Shown here piece after piece: positions 23,423 to 32,050 of a stretch of 38,009 bases of DNA. A program made the translations under genes and the position numbers. The notes beneath the pieces are model-generated. The model saw only the letters and a list, made by a program, of their open reading frames with translations, had not been told where the DNA came from and did not search any database. This stretch comes from CAYTOJ01 sp964439415 (GTDB taxonomy: Bacteria > Pseudomonadota > Alphaproteobacteria > Rickettsiales > CAZAGG01), in assembly GCA_964439415.1 (NCBI GenBank), contig CAYTOJ010000001.1, positions 1 through 38,009 of the forward strand, written 5' to 3'. The number at the start of each line of letters is the position of its first letter. The stretch's first letter is position 1.

Positions 23423-23912
23423 GATCCGTTTTTTTAAATGATTCTAGGATTAATAACGCCACGCCGATGAATATGCAACTATCGGCGATATTAAATGCAG
23501 GCCAGTGATAAATTCCGATATGAAAGTCGAAGAAATCAGCCACCGCCCCGTATAAAAATCTGTCTATGGTATTGCCTATAGCGCCACCGCAGATCAAAGC
23601 ATAAGAAACGGCATTATAAAGCGCAGGATTTTTCGTATACAAATCTATTATAAAACAGGTGATAAGCAGCGCGCCGAGAATAAGCAGAAACGGCATCAAC
23701 TGCCCGGCGTTTGAGAACATGCCGAAGCTTACCCCCTTGTTCCACACCATCACCAGGTTGAAAAACGGCAGGATATTTATAGCTTGTTGCGTCTCTGCAA
23801 GCAGGGAAATCAGATATTGCTTGGATAGCTGATCCAGGAATATGGTCAGCAGCATCAGGCTTATAAATATTTTATTATTCCTGCTGCGCAAATGCTGCTT
23901 TTGCTCCCTCAA
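23415..23912 (-). CDS. lspA: Lipoprotein signal peptidase (signal peptidase II)
   Basis: Inner-membrane aspartyl protease that removes lipoprotein signal peptides after lipidation. Four hydrophobic helices are visible, and the catalytic aspartates lie in GGAIGNTIDRF (Asp117) and FNIADS (Asp144). The motif VWNKGVSFGMF is the family's N-x-G-x-[AS]-F-[GS] box. The start is uncertain: TTG at 23912 (given) overlaps ribF by 38 bp, with alternatives at a TTG at 23891 and an ATG at 23855. In many alphaproteobacteria ileS lies between ribF and lspA; here they abut. Substrates encoded in this window include MshL, MltA and the DUF3035 lipoprotein. Confidence 0.94.
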   Translation of the reverse strand: MREQKQHLRSRNNKIFISLMLLTIFLDQLSKQYLISLLAETQQAINILPFFNLVMVWNKGVSFGMFSNAGQLMPFLLILGALLITCFIIDLYTKNPALYNAVSYALICGGAIGNTIDRFLYGAVADFFDFHIGIYHWPAFNIADSCIFIGVALLILESFKKTDHG

Positions 23913-24840
23913 TATCCAGGCTTATCTGCTTCGCCAGTTGTGGCAAATCATCGAACTTTCTTTCACTGCGGATATACTCCAGAAATTCCAGCTCTAAGCG
24001 CATACCGTATAAAGACTTCTGCGCAAAATTCAACAGGTGCGCTTCCAGAGAATGATTTCTTCCGTCAACTGTGGGTTTCATACCAAGGTTAGCCACTGCC
24101 TGAAATTTCTGCCCGGAAACATATGCATAACAGGCATACACACCATTCGGCGGGAGTATTATTGAACGCGGCAGGTTGATATTGGCAGTTGGGAAGCCGA
24201 TTGTGCGACCCTGCTTGCGTCCCGTGAGAACCTTGCCTGTAAGGGAGTATGGCCGCCCCAGCATTAGCCTTATTCCATCCATATTGCCTTGCCGGATATA
24301 TTGCCTGAGGTCAGTTGAGGAATATTTAGCACCTGTTAAAGCCTGCCGTTCAGCACTAACAGAGGTATAGCCGAAAGTACCGACGGATGCATATTTCTGC
24401 AGCATTTCCGGCGCGCCCTGGCGTTTGAACCCGAATGCGAAATCATCTCCGGTGACTATATGTCCGGCGTGCAGGGCGCGAATTAAAATATCCTGGATAA
24501 AAGTCTCGGCGCTCATCCGGCTTAAGCTTTGATTAAACCGCAGCGCGAAGAAAATCTCCGCCCCTATTTTCTTCAGGCTACAGGCTTTATCATAGAAGCT
24601 TTGAATCCTGATAGTATGGTCATTTTTATTGTGTACAAGGTTCCCCTGCCGCAGAAAGAAAGCCCTGGGGTGAGGCTCAAAACTTAAAACAGCGAATGCA
24701 AGATTTTCCCGCTCCGCAATTTTCTGTGCCGTGCTTAGTACTTTTAAATGCCCCAGATGCAGACCGTCAAAATTGCCAATCGCTAATACTGCTGGCCTGG
24801 CCAGAAGCGCGGCTTTCTCAATATCCCTGATTATGAGCAT
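23875..24840 (-). CDS. ribF: Bifunctional riboflavin kinase / FAD synthetase
   Basis: Makes FMN from riboflavin and then FAD. The N-terminal nucleotidyltransferase domain has GNFDGLHLGH at residues 22-31 and the FAD synthetase stretch VTGDDFAFGFKRQG. The C-terminal riboflavin kinase domain has GRTIGFPTANINLP and GVYACYAYV, then NLGMKPTV. At 321 aa it is full length. Its 3' end overlaps lspA. The upstream spacer is filled by the G/C-box repeat element. Confidence 0.96.
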   Translation of the reverse strand: MLIIRDIEKAALLARPAVLAIGNFDGLHLGHLKVLSTAQKIAERENLAFAVLSFEPHPRAFFLRQGNLVHNKNDHTIRIQSFYDKACSLKKIGAEIFFALRFNQSLSRMSAETFIQDILIRALHAGHIVTGDDFAFGFKRQGAPEMLQKYASVGTFGYTSVSAERQALTGAKYSSTDLRQYIRQGNMDGIRLMLGRPYSLTGKVLTGRKQGRTIGFPTANINLPRSIILPPNGVYACYAYVSGQKFQAVANLGMKPTVDGRNHSLEAHLLNFAQKSLYGMRLELEFLEYIRSERKFDDLPQLAKQISLDIEGAKAAFAQQE

Positions 24841-24863
24841 AGCCGCTTATGTAAAAAATTACG

Positions 24864-25042
24864 TAACTCCCCAGGTGGTCTGCTGTCGTAAATATACATT
24901 GCTTGTCTCCCCCACCGCGAGCATAGGGGGATTAAGGGGGAGGAATGTGTTGGTACTACGGGAAGAAGAAAGATCCCCCCCCCTAGCCCCCTTTGTGCCC
25001 GGTGGGGGAAGCCGAGAGGCAGTACCGATACTTGGGCAGTTA
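24864..25042. repeat. G/C-box inverted-repeat element, full copy
   Basis: About 179 bp with imperfect inverted ends: TAACTCCCCAGGTGGT on the left and TAACTGCCCAAGTATCGGT from the right. Inside are a TTGCTTGTCTCCCCCACC box, a GGGGGATTAAGGGGG box, a run of nine C (24975-24983) and GGTGGGGGAAGCC. A second copy, reversed, begins at 37928 and runs off the window; a fragment is at 11135-11181. It fills the spacer between ribF and mlaC and encodes nothing evident. Confidence 0.75.
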
Positions 25043-25047
25043 AAAAA

Positions 25048-25650
25048 TTATTTAGAAAGCCCATTGATTTTTTTGCTGAGCAGTTCATTAAGCTTGGCTA
25101 TACCACCCTGATTCAGCACTGAAGAAAATTCTGAGCGCTGCGTGGTAAGCAGGCTTACGCCTTCAACTACCATGTCCACTATTTTAGGTGCGCCGTTATT
25201 ATTATACACCCGGTAGTTAACGCTGATAGGCGCTTTTCCTGGCCGTTCAATCTGCGTGCTTACCACTTGCTGCCCGTCCCCCTCAGCTCGAACATTCAGG
25301 ATTTTAAAACCCACGGATGTATAATCCTCAACCCGTGAAGTGTAGGTAAGGAGCAGAAACTGGCGGTAGAGATTTATAAACTCCCGGCGCTGTTCTTCAG
25401 TTGCGCTACGGTTGAAACGCCCAAGCACATATTTACCAACCCAGTCAAAATCCACGGAATTATTGATGATCTCGCCCAGCGCCTGCCTTTTCTGCTGCGG
25501 TGTAGAATCCTTTTTAGAGACAGCTTCCACGGCCTGCCTGCCAAGTTCACTCACGAACTGTCTGGATGCATCACCGTCGCCTTGAGTATTGGCGAGAGCA
25601 GAGGTTGAGAACGTCAGCAGAAGTACAAAAAACGCGAAAAACCTATTCAT
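25048..25650 (-). CDS. mlaC: MlaC/Ttg2D-type phospholipid-binding protein
   Basis: Periplasmic lipid carrier of the Mla system, which moves phospholipids between the outer and inner membranes and maintains outer-membrane asymmetry. 200 aa with a cleavable signal peptide (hydrophobic residues 4-14, cleavage near ALA-NTQ). The Tol_Tol_Ttg2 domain is seen in NNSVDFDWVGKYVLGRFNR, EEQRREFINLYRQFLL and KIVDMVVEGVSLLTTQRSEF. No mlaA, D, E or F gene adjoins it in the window. Confidence 0.9.
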   Translation of the reverse strand: MNRFFAFFVLLLTFSTSALANTQGDGDASRQFVSELGRQAVEAVSKKDSTPQQKRQALGEIINNSVDFDWVGKYVLGRFNRSATEEQRREFINLYRQFLLLTYTSRVEDYTSVGFKILNVRAEGDGQQVVSTQIERPGKAPISVNYRVYNNNGAPKIVDMVVEGVSLLTTQRSEFSSVLNQGGIAKLNELLSKKINGLSK

Positions 25651-25792
25651 TGATCTAAACCCGATAGTTTAACAAGTAACCTTAGATAGCAGCATCATAC
25701 CGCCTATGCATCAAAAAAACTGCGGCTTGTCCATGACGCTATATTGAAAAATTACTTCCTAAGTCGTAATAATATTTTTACAATGATATGTA

Positions 25793-25810
25793 TATAATGT
25801 CCTTCAGGGG
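25793..25810 (+). promoter_or_regulatory. -10 element and ribosome site of the small-protein/protease pair
   Basis: A perfect TATAAT at 25793-25798, followed after 7 bp by AGGGGA (25806-25811), 5 nt before the ATG at 25816. With such a short leader the transcript would begin just before the ribosome site. No convincing -35 box is seen at the right distance. Confidence 0.5.
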
Positions 25811-25815
25811 AATTA

Positions 25816-26070
25816 ATGTCTGATCTGGAAAAGGAAATAACCGTATATAATAAGCAACTGCCATCCTTGCTTAAGGATGAAGGTAAGTTTGTTGTTATTT
25901 ATGGCGAAGATATAATAGGCGTCTACAGCGCTTATGACGATGCTTTAAAGGCTGGGTATGAAAAAGCGCTTCTAAATCCTTTTTTAGTAAAAAAAATCAG
26001 AGGTACTGAATTAATAGCGCACTTTACGAGAGAAATAATCCCCCGTGCCTCACATAACAGCGATAATTGA
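25816..26070 (+). CDS. Hypothetical protein, 84 aa, upstream of aspartyl protease
   Basis: Soluble small protein with no recognised family name. Features: a charged helical start (LEKEITVYNKQLPSLL), a beta-strand pair (GKFVVIYGEDIIGVYSAYDD), a helix (DALKAGYEKALL) and FLVKKI. It has a strong ribosome site and a perfect -10 element. It overlaps the protease gene by 26 bp, so the two are made together. This small-protein/retropepsin pairing suggests a two-gene module whose purpose is unknown. Confidence 0.75.
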   Translation: MSDLEKEITVYNKQLPSLLKDEGKFVVIYGEDIIGVYSAYDDALKAGYEKALLNPFLVKKIRGTELIAHFTREIIPRASHNSDN

Positions 26071-26497
26071 GGGGCATGGCCCCGTCATTACGGCATATAT
26101 CGGCCTAAGCTTTCATAGGGCTACGGCTATGCGTTCTGCTGGAAAAACTGTTCCCAATTTCCTGCCATGTAATTTATTAATAGATACAGGGGCGAGTGCA
26201 ACTTGTGTGGATATAAGTTTGATTAGAGCACTTAGTTTAAGTCCAACGGGAAGCAGTCCTATACACACCCCATCCACCGGCTCCACCCCGCACTTCGTGA
26301 ATACATACGATATATCATTGATTATCCCGGGGAATGGAAATACCTCCGGGCAACCAAAAGTCATCGAGGCTCTACCCATAATGGAGTGTAATTTTGAAAC
26401 ACAATCTATAGATGGTCTTCTAGGCAGAGATGTGCTTTCACAGTCAAGGATGATATACAGCGGCCATGATGATATGGTAATGCTTAGTATTATTTAG
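26045..26497 (+). CDS. Retropepsin-like aspartyl protease
   Basis: 150-aa single-domain aspartic protease of the retroviral/clan AA type. The catalytic motif is LLIDTGASATCVD (residues 45-57) and the second conserved element is GLLGRDVL (about 124-131). Active enzymes of this size work as dimers, each subunit giving one Asp. It starts with GTG at 26045 and overlaps the 84-aa gene. There is no signal peptide, so it is probably cytoplasmic. No retroelement genes are near. A hairpin terminator follows two bases after the stop. Confidence 0.85.
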   Translation: MPHITAIIEGHGPVITAYIGLSFHRATAMRSAGKTVPNFLPCNLLIDTGASATCVDISLIRALSLSPTGSSPIHTPSTGSTPHFVNTYDISLIIPGNGNTSGQPKVIEALPIMECNFETQSIDGLLGRDVLSQSRMIYSGHDDMVMLSII

Positions 26498-26498
26498 C

Positions 26499-26540
26499 TA
26501 TACCTACCGCACTTCAAGAGTGCGATTAGGTATATCTTTT
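26499..26540 (+). terminator. Hairpin 1 repeat (copy E) acting as terminator
   Basis: Stem TATACCTACCGCACT (26499-26513), loop TCAAG, and the complementary arm 26519-26534 with one bulge, followed by TCTTTTATG. It belongs to the hairpin family also at 400, 5474, 7409 and 30147. Being just after the protease stop with T-rich DNA behind, it can serve as that operon's terminator. On the other strand it closes the ntrY gene. Confidence 0.65.
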
Positions 26541-28680
26541 ATGTTTCTTCTATAGCAAAAGAAGCTTTTGCGCCGCCTTGGGGCTGGTTCTCAAGTTTCA
26601 GTTCGCCGCCGTGTTCCTCGATGATTTTTTTCACTATGGCCAGCCCCAGCCCTGTACCTTTTTCCTTGGTTGTAACATACGGTTCGGTCAGGCGGTGCAT
26701 CATGTCCTGCGGGTAGCCCCTGCCGTTATCGCAGATTTCAACACGGCAATGATGATCTATTACTTGTATGCTCATATGGATTGCAGGAGAGAAATCCGCG
26801 CCGCGCATGGCCGCTTCCTCAGTCAGTGCTTCCGCCGCATTTTTCAGCAGGTTGGTAAACACCTGGCCGATATGCCCTTCATCCCCTTCAATTATAATTT
26901 CAGGCTCCGCAGCTTCTAAATGAAATGCTACTTCCGGGGCGGCGGTTTCCTGAGTGAAAATTGAGCGGCGGGCGAGGCCAACGATATTAAACGCCTGCTT
27001 GCGCGGTGCTGGCATTCTGGCAAAGCCCACGAATTCCTCAACCATCCGGCCTATATCCTTCACATGGCGGGTTATGGTGTCGAGGTATTTATTGAAGCTT
27101 TCTTTCTCCTCATGCAGCGTTGGCTCAAATTTACGTTTGAGTCGCTCCGCCGAAAGCTGGATGGGGGTGAGCGGATTCTTCATTTCGTGCGCTACCCGCC
27201 GCGCAATATCCGACCATGCCGCGCTGCGTTTGGCACTCACCAGACCTGTGATATCATCGAAAGTGATAATAGCGCCGTAAGGCTCGCCTTTAGTTGCATC
27301 CGGGACTGCACGCACCAGCAGCATAATCACCCGCCCGGCGCGGTTCAGGGTTATCTCCTGCTCCTGCCTGCGCGCTTTGGAAGCCGCGTCTCTCGCTATT
27401 AACGAGAATTCCGGTAATATGTCAGCCAGATTAACCCCTTCAAATGAGGCTTCCTCAAGCCCCAGGATATTACATGCCTGTGGGTTGATCAAAGTGACAC
27501 CAAGATTATGATCCAGCGCAATCACCCCGGCGGAAATGCCTGACAGCACTGTTTCAATAAAAAAACGCCGCGATTCTAACAGATGGTTGGAATCCATCAG
27601 TTTCTGCCTTTGCTCCTCAATTTCCGCTGCCATGCGGTTGAATGAGCGCGCCAGGTTGGATATTTCATCCTTCCTGCTGCCTACCTCAATACGCGCCGTA
27701 AAATCACCATCCTTAATCTTCTCCGATGCGATGATGAGCTTACCAATAGGGCGGATAAGCTGACCTGAGTATTTAACGCCATAATGCACGGCCAATAACA
27801 CCATCAGCACTGAAAACATGGTGAACAGCACTAAAACCTTACGCTGCAACTGTTCAATCCTGCTTTTTACCAGTACATATTCAGCTACTGCGCCTTTAGC
27901 GCCCTGCATGTATTCTAAAACCCTGGCATCTATAAAACGCCCCGTGACCAGGTAAGTATCCGCACTATCCAGCGCCACTACGGCGCGCACCCTGTCCCCC
28001 TGCTCGGCAGGCAGAACCGCAACCTCCCCTTCCCTCGCCTTATCGAAAGCCTCCCTGGGCAATTGATCAAAACTGAGTGAGAAGCTTAAATCAGTCTGCG
28101 CGATAATTCTGCCGCCGCTGATTACCACCGCTTCAGTGAGGGAACGCAGTGCCGCCTGGCCTGAGACAATACGGCTGAAGAATTTGGGATTGCTGTAGGC
28201 CATACCGATTTCCCGGTTAAGGTCGCCCGCCATGGCAGTTGCATCCGCCCGGAGTATCTCCACATGCTCCTTAAGGTATGCCTCCGCTACTTCGGTAGAG
28301 CTTTCCAGCGCGGTGGAGACCCGCTCATCAAACCAGCTTTTTATGCCGTAGTTAAAGAATATGGCGGAGAATATCGTGACAATCGCCGCCGGAAGCAACG
28401 CCACCAGGCAGAAACGCGAAATAACCCGGCTTTGCAGGCTGCCGCCCGCTATCCCGCGCCTGACTCCCGCCATCATCCGCAGTATGTTATATAAAAGTAA
28501 TGCAGATAGCGCGGCGATAAAGAAAACATCCAGCCAGATCAGTTTATCAAGCCTCGCCAGGGCGGACTGGCTGGGAACACCACGGCTATGCAGCGCGTAG
28601 AACGTTATCACCGCTGAACATACTGTGCCTGATGTCAGTACCAGCGATACTACTTTAGGAATTTTATAGGCTGCTATCAT
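26539..28680 (-). CDS. ntrY: NtrY-type sensor histidine kinase
   Basis: Membrane sensor kinase of 713 aa. Two helices near residues 10-30 and 47-68 and a third at about 88-112 lead into a roughly 170-residue extracytoplasmic segment. A fourth helix (VLVLFTMFSVLMVLLAVHYG) is followed by HAMP (IRPIGKLIIASEKIKDGD), a PAS domain (ETVLSGISAGVIALDHN), the H box (HEMKNPLTP, His498) and the HATPase motifs (NLLKNAAEAL, DNGRGYP, GTGLGLAIVKKI). This is the NtrY architecture (nitrogen or redox sensing in alphaproteobacteria). ntrX, its usual downstream partner, is absent; a hairpin repeat follows instead. It begins 1 bp after the rimI-like stop. Confidence 0.9.
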   Translation of the reverse strand: MIAAYKIPKVVSLVLTSGTVCSAVITFYALHSRGVPSQSALARLDKLIWLDVFFIAALSALLLYNILRMMAGVRRGIAGGSLQSRVISRFCLVALLPAAIVTIFSAIFFNYGIKSWFDERVSTALESSTEVAEAYLKEHVEILRADATAMAGDLNREIGMAYSNPKFFSRIVSGQAALRSLTEAVVISGGRIIAQTDLSFSLSFDQLPREAFDKAREGEVAVLPAEQGDRVRAVVALDSADTYLVTGRFIDARVLEYMQGAKGAVAEYVLVKSRIEQLQRKVLVLFTMFSVLMVLLAVHYGVKYSGQLIRPIGKLIIASEKIKDGDFTARIEVGSRKDEISNLARSFNRMAAEIEEQRQKLMDSNHLLESRRFFIETVLSGISAGVIALDHNLGVTLINPQACNILGLEEASFEGVNLADILPEFSLIARDAASKARRQEQEITLNRAGRVIMLLVRAVPDATKGEPYGAIITFDDITGLVSAKRSAAWSDIARRVAHEMKNPLTPIQLSAERLKRKFEPTLHEEKESFNKYLDTITRHVKDIGRMVEEFVGFARMPAPRKQAFNIVGLARRSIFTQETAAPEVAFHLEAAEPEIIIEGDEGHIGQVFTNLLKNAAEALTEEAAMRGADFSPAIHMSIQVIDHHCRVEICDNGRGYPQDMMHRLTEPYVTTKEKGTGLGLAIVKKIIEEHGGELKLENQPQGGAKASFAIEET

Positions 28681-28681
28681 C

Positions 28682-29158
28682 CTAACCTGTAATCTGACTA
28701 TATACCAGAGTACGCATCAATAGCGCATTTTCCGGTGGGTTGGATTTATAATAGCCTTCCCGCCGCGCATATTCTCTGAAATTAAACTGTTTATATAAAT
28801 TAAGGGCAGGGATGTTCTGCTCTGATACTTCCAGAAAAACCTTTGGGATATTAAACATACGTGCAGTAGCCAGGCAGTCAGACAGCAGCATCTTCGCCGC
28901 ACCGCTGCGGCGCGCATGAACGGCGCTGCACAGGTCAATAACCTCAATCTCATCACAGGTTATCCGCCAGATTATAAAACCTGTAATCTCCTGATGTTCA
29001 GCGGAATTTTCCCTGCAGGCCAACGTTACGGTATAAGTTTTATCTGCCACAACATTGCGCATAGGCTGGATGCCCCGCCATGGAAAACATGAAGCATATA
29101 TTTCCAGGATGTTCTCTGTGTAGTCCGGCTTGAACGGAATCAGGATCGCAGCAGACAT
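28682..29158 (-). CDS. GNAT acetyltransferase, RimI-like
   Basis: 158-aa N-acetyltransferase. Motif A is ARRSGAAKMLL (residues 82-92, acetyl-CoA loop) and motif B is LEVSEQNIPALNLYKQFNF, typical of RimI-like protein N-alpha-acetyltransferases. RimI proper modifies ribosomal protein bS18 and is often next to tsaB, which is not seen here, so the substrate is uncertain. The start lies inside the 3' end of the TPR-methyltransferase gene (19-bp overlap), and the stop is 1 bp before ntrY, forming an MTase-rimI-ntrY operon. Confidence 0.82.
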   Translation of the reverse strand: MSAAILIPFKPDYTENILEIYASCFPWRGIQPMRNVVADKTYTVTLACRENSAEHQEITGFIIWRITCDEIEVIDLCSAVHARRSGAAKMLLSDCLATARMFNIPKVFLEVSEQNIPALNLYKQFNFREYARREGYYKSNPPENALLMRTLVYSQITG

Positions 29159-30135
29159 TGAAATCCTTTAAAGCCGTTTAAAATCTCCATCTCTTCCATC
29201 GCCGTTATCTTAAATCCCGCGTCATGCGCCAGCCTGGTGATGTAATCGGCGCTGTGTGCAAAGCGCGTGGTTCTCAGTTCATAGTCACTGCCGGGTTGGC
29301 TTTTCTCCAGCGAGAATGCGAAAACCCCGCCCGGCTCTAAAGCTGACATTACGCCCTTGAATATACCGCTTAAATCACCATTGTGTTGCAAGGAATAGGC
29401 GGCGGTGATGATTCTATATTTCTGTTTGGTATTAACCAGGCTTTCCTCCAGATTCGCTAATGCCAGGCCGTCATAGAGTGGTTTTTCATCCCTCATTTTG
29501 CCTGCGGCGGTAGATAACATCTCCGGTGTCAGATCAATCCCGTGCAGGGGGGCTGCGTAGCCACGGAGAAGCTCACCAAGCAGGCCGGTTCCGCAGCCAA
29601 TATCAAGTATAGGGGCGGGGTAAGCAATATCGCTGGCATGGCGTAGCAGAGAGTCCAGCAGCAGAACATGCCCACGGTAGTTAAAATCCTCAAGGAATGT
29701 GCGCTCATAATCAGCGGCAAAATTGCGGTAGTAAGTAATCACCAGATCATCTGGAATTTTGCTGATTTTAGCCACCCCGCATAAAGCCAACATGTATTTT
29801 ATGTCATCCAAGTCTGGGCTGGAAATCAGGGCTTTCTTGAAATATCCGGAAGCTTTTACTGGCCGCCCTTTTTGGAGGTAACAATAACCTATATTATACA
29901 GCAGGTTATTATCATCAGGGCGCAGGAAAAGCGCGATTTTAAAGCGCACAATAGCATCACCATAATTGCCTGCATTCATATATTTAAGCCCAAGCTCCTC
30001 ATTGGTCTGGTCAAGGTGCTTGAATTTTTCTTTGATGACAGGCAGTTGTAATAACAGACTATCATATTCCCGCTTTACAGCAGTTAATAGCCCGTCCAGG
30101 CCTTCAAACAGCGGATTATTTTTGCCATCTTTCAT
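29140..30135 (-). CDS. TPR-containing class I SAM methyltransferase
   Basis: 331 aa. The first 120 residues include a tetratricopeptide pair (EELGLKYMNAGNYGDAIVRF, LLYNIGYCYLQKGRPVKASG). The rest is a class I methyltransferase with motif I at DIGCGTG (178-184), motif II HGIDLTPEML and a C-terminal FAFSLEK strand. The substrate is unknown. The TPR-MTase fusion suggests methylation of a protein or of a substrate presented by a protein. It leads the operon with the acetyltransferase and ntrY. The composite palindromic repeat lies at its 5' side, in the divergent spacer to the prepilin gene. Confidence 0.85.
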   Translation of the reverse strand: MKDGKNNPLFEGLDGLLTAVKREYDSLLLQLPVIKEKFKHLDQTNEELGLKYMNAGNYGDAIVRFKIALFLRPDDNNLLYNIGYCYLQKGRPVKASGYFKKALISSPDLDDIKYMLALCGVAKISKIPDDLVITYYRNFAADYERTFLEDFNYRGHVLLLDSLLRHASDIAYPAPILDIGCGTGLLGELLRGYAAPLHGIDLTPEMLSTAAGKMRDEKPLYDGLALANLEESLVNTKQKYRIITAAYSLQHNGDLSGIFKGVMSALEPGGVFAFSLEKSQPGSDYELRTTRFAHSADYITRLAHDAGFKITAMEEMEILNGFKGFQCLLRS

Positions 30136-30146
30136 AAACTACGGTA

Positions 30147-30288
30147 AATATACTCAAAACACTTGAATAGTGTTTTGAGTATATTGTTTATATGTTTGCG
30201 CATGGCAGCCCCACCAGCCCCATGCGCTTATATACTGCTCGCGGATTAACTGCAAAAAAATCCATACATCAGAGGCGCGAGCAGTATA
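30147..30288. repeat. Composite palindromic repeat, full copy B (three hairpins)
   Basis: Same layout as copy A. Hairpin 1 is a perfect 17-bp stem (30147-30163 AATATACTCAAAACACT, loop TGAAT, 30169-30185). Hairpin 2 is GCGCATGG (30198-30205) with CCATGCGC (30220-30227). Hairpin 3 is TATACTGCTCGC (30231-30242) with GCGAGCAGTATA (30277-30288). Hairpins 2 and 3 keep the copy A arms exactly, while the hairpin 1 stem has changed on both sides and stayed fully paired. It lies between two divergent genes, with its end 101 bp before the prepilin start. Confidence 0.88.
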
Positions 30289-30389
30289 CTAAATTAGTTA
30301 ATATCTTTCTAATTAGCCTAAGTTTCGACTTTAATAAAATATTTACGGATAAGCACATAAAGTGCCGTTCTAAACCATAAGGATATCGA

Positions 30390-31220
<831 letters not shown>

Positions 31221-31240
31221 ACACCATTATACTCTAACAT

Positions 31241-31975
31241 ATGACTGATTCAGTAAACAGTGAAGAGATCGGCAAATTTGAGAAAATAGCCGCCGAGTGG
31301 TGGGATGCAGAGGGCAAATTCAAGCCCCTGCACCAGATGAACCCGGCGCGGCTGGAGTTTATCACCGCGCATCTGGCAACGCGCACAGGCAGGCAGAGAA
31401 GTGGTGGCAAGTACCTGGCAGGGCTTGATATACTGGATGTTGGCTGTGGCGGCGGGCTGATTTCAGAACCGCTGGCGCGCCTGGGGGCGAATACCACCGG
31501 AATTGATGCCGGGGAGGAGAATATAAAAATAGCCATGCTTCACGCAAAAAAATCCGGCCTGGAGATTAACTACCGCCATAGCACGGTGGAGGGTGAACTG
31601 CTGGCAGGCGGCACAACCTATGATGCTGTGGTAAGCATGGAAGTGGTTGAGCATGTGGAAAATCCCGAACGATTCATAAAAGATTGTGCCAAGCTTTTAA
31701 AGCCAGGCGGTGTGATGTTTTTATCCACGCTTAACCGCACGGTTAAGTCGCTGATTCTGGCGAAAATCGGGGCTGAGTATGTACTGCGCTGGGTGCCGAA
31801 GGGTACGCATGACTGGAATAAGTTTATAAAGCCGTCTGAGATTTCCAAATGGCTGCGCGATGATGGCATGAGCGTGGGTGATATAAAAGGCATGAGCTAT
31901 AACCCGTTAATAAGCGAATGGCACTTAAGCCCGGATATCAGTATGAATTACCTTGTCTTTGCCCACTTGGGTTAA
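31241..31975 (+). CDS. ubiG: Ubiquinone biosynthesis O-methyltransferase
   Basis: SAM-dependent methyltransferase doing both O-methylations in ubiquinone synthesis. UbiG markers: the opening EIGKFEKIAAEWWDAEGKF and PLHQMNPARLEFI; motif I LDVGCGGGLISEPLARLGA (Asp66); GIDAGEENI; VVSMEVVEHV; PGGVMFLSTLNRT; and WVPKGTHDW with the PSEI region. At 244 aa it is full length. It begins 20 bp after the prepilin stop, on the same strand, and precedes gyrA. Confidence 0.95.
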   Translation: MTDSVNSEEIGKFEKIAAEWWDAEGKFKPLHQMNPARLEFITAHLATRTGRQRSGGKYLAGLDILDVGCGGGLISEPLARLGANTTGIDAGEENIKIAMLHAKKSGLEINYRHSTVEGELLAGGTTYDAVVSMEVVEHVENPERFIKDCAKLLKPGGVMFLSTLNRTVKSLILAKIGAEYVLRWVPKGTHDWNKFIKPSEISKWLRDDGMSVGDIKGMSYNPLISEWHLSPDISMNYLVFAHLG

Positions 31976-32050
31976 GCCCGGCGCAAATTTTCCTTTGCTC
32001 AGGCGGTATGATTTGCTAGATAAGTGGCCAAATAAACGCATGGGTTTGAA

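Noticed and set aside
26045..26497. Remnant of a retroelement
   Set aside because: Only a DTGA protease is present; no reverse transcriptase, integrase or capsid-like frame is near.
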